A stretch of DNA of 5,943 bases from Anaerolineae bacterium CG2_30_58_95 (GTDB lineage: Bacteria > Chloroflexota > Anaerolineae > Anaerolineales > Villigracilaceae). This document shows positions 5,569 through 5,943 of the stretch, one piece after another (the stretch's first letter is position 1; the number at the start of each line of letters is the position of its first letter). The notes under the pieces were generated by a model. The model ran no database searches. It saw only the letters and a list, made by a program, of their open reading frames with translations, and was not told the DNA's origin. The position numbers and the translations under genes were made by a program. The stretch spans positions 1 to 5,943 of the forward strand of contig MNXK01000017.1 in NCBI GenBank assembly GCA_001872165.1, given 5' to 3'.

Positions 5569-5601
5569 AGAAACCCGGCTTCTTCGCGAAACCGGGTTTC
5601 T
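5569..5601. repeat. Perfect 10-bp inverted repeat between converging genes
   Basis: AGAAACCCGG (5569-5578) pairs perfectly with CCGGGTTTCT (5592-5601) around a 13-base loop. It lies 13 bases after the stop of the DUF6516-like gene and 2 bases beyond the stop of the minus-strand 67-residue gene. The agaaacccgg/ccgggtttct pair resembles a dispersed palindromic repeat common in cyanobacteria and Chloroflexota (recollection). No T-run of useful length follows on either strand, so it is not a classic terminator, though it could still stabilise or end both transcripts. Confidence 0.75.
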
Positions 5602-5603
5602 TG

Positions 5604-5807
5604 CTACATTACGGTTGCCAGCGCGGGGGTCAGGACATAGATACCGAGTTCATTCAGAATGTCTGGCCCGAAACCGATGAGCAGGCCGATCAAGCCGAAG
5701 CAGCAACAACACACCACGATGACGATCACGATGGCGATGAGCCAGGTATTGCTCTTCTTGGTTGGCGGAGGCGGCGGAGCGATGGGTATGCCGGTGACCT
5801 CGGCCAT
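5604..5807 (-). CDS. Small single-span membrane protein with Pro and Cys runs
   Basis: This is a 67-residue protein of unknown function. A short N-terminal part (MAEVTGIPIA) leads into five prolines (11-15), the basic TKK and then one hydrophobic span at about 22-46. Within the span four consecutive cysteines (33-36) follow a run of Ile/Val. The C-terminus (GFGPDILNELGIYVLTPALATVM) is also hydrophobic. The Pro-run, Lys pair and Cys-rich span recall many small Chloroflexota membrane proteins, but no function is known to me. Lys17-Lys18 before the span predicts an N-in orientation. ATG 5807 is only three bases after the stop of the preceding minus-strand gene, with no clear ribosome binding site, so translation probably depends on reinitiation from that gene. 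Its stop is adjacent to the palindromic repeat at 5569-5601. Confidence 0.7.
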   Translation of the reverse strand: MAEVTGIPIAPPPPPTKKSNTWLIAIVIVIVVCCCCFGLIGLLIGFGPDILNELGIYVLTPALATVM

Positions 5808-5810
5808 GGC

Positions 5811-5943
5811 CTAGTAACCAGAAGTGTTCAGGAAGGGGATGGACAGGCCGACGCCCAATAGGGGTAGGATAACAAGCACGCAGATCAGGCACACGCCCAG
5901 GACAACGCTCAAGTAGCCCAGGATAAGCCCAATCGTCGCCATG
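5811..5943 (-). CDS. Hydrophobic membrane protein C-terminus (DUF4190-like), truncated by window edge
   Basis: On the minus strand an open frame enters at the right edge and ends at a TAG (5813-5811). The visible 43 residues begin MATIGLILGYLSVVLG, continue as a long hydrophobic span with two cysteines (VCLICVLVILPLLG) and finish LSIPFLNTSGY. The GLILGYLSVVLG pattern resembles the second half of DUF4190-type small membrane proteins, in which such a segment is internal. The Met at 5942 is therefore more likely internal than the start, and the gene should continue beyond the window. It is followed after three bases by the 67-residue gene, so the two form a tight operon. The family call is from pattern recollection and moderate at best. 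Confidence 0.55.
   Translation of the reverse strand, partial: MATIGLILGYLSVVLGVCLICVLVILPLLGVGLSIPFLNTSGY

Noticed and set aside
5559..5861. Plus-strand open frame of 100 residues at the right side
   Set aside because: It lies opposite two minus-strand membrane protein genes and gives a low-complexity Asp/His/Glu-rich product; it also begins in the palindromic repeat.

Overview
This 5,943-base window holds seven genes and no stable RNA genes. The likely source is a member of the Chloroflexota, probably Anaerolineae-like. That inference rests on a GC-rich backbone, many short 7- and 8-base tandem repeats between and inside genes, and small membrane proteins with a Pro-run / Cys-run layout. 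No marker gene proves the taxonomy.

Bases 1-4665 carry a plus-strand thiamine salvage operon: thiN (thiamine pyrophosphokinase, 5' end outside the window), thiB (thiamine-binding lipoprotein), thiP (fused two-domain permease) and thiQ (ABC ATPase with a C-terminal TOBE-type extension). ThiB captures thiamine outside the membrane, ThiP with ThiQ imports it using ATP, and ThiN converts it directly to thiamine diphosphate. No promoter or TPP riboswitch is visible in the window. If present, they lie upstream of thiN.

The operon is riddled with short tandem repeats. Heptamer arrays fill the thiN-thiB and thiP-thiQ gaps and supply the stop codons of thiN and thiP. An octamer array encodes the N-terminal extension of ThiP. 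Three further heptamer tracts lie in frame inside thiP (two) and thiQ (one). A 24-base direct repeat covers the thiQ stop codon. Because 7 and 8 are not multiples of 3, three units give a 7- or 8-residue peptide period, and these tracts stay open in the frame used.

Bases 4823-5555 form an independent, AT-richer two-gene cassette with its own extended -10 promoter and strong ribosome binding site. An 89-residue charged helical protein is followed by a 137-residue protein resembling the DUF6516/TumE-like family. The layout suggests a toxin-antitoxin-type module, possibly acquired.

Bases 5604-5943 carry two tightly linked minus-strand membrane protein genes: the end of a hydrophobic DUF4190-like protein cut by the window edge, and a 67-residue single-span protein with five consecutive prolines and four consecutive cysteines. 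A perfect 10-bp inverted repeat sits between the converging gene ends.
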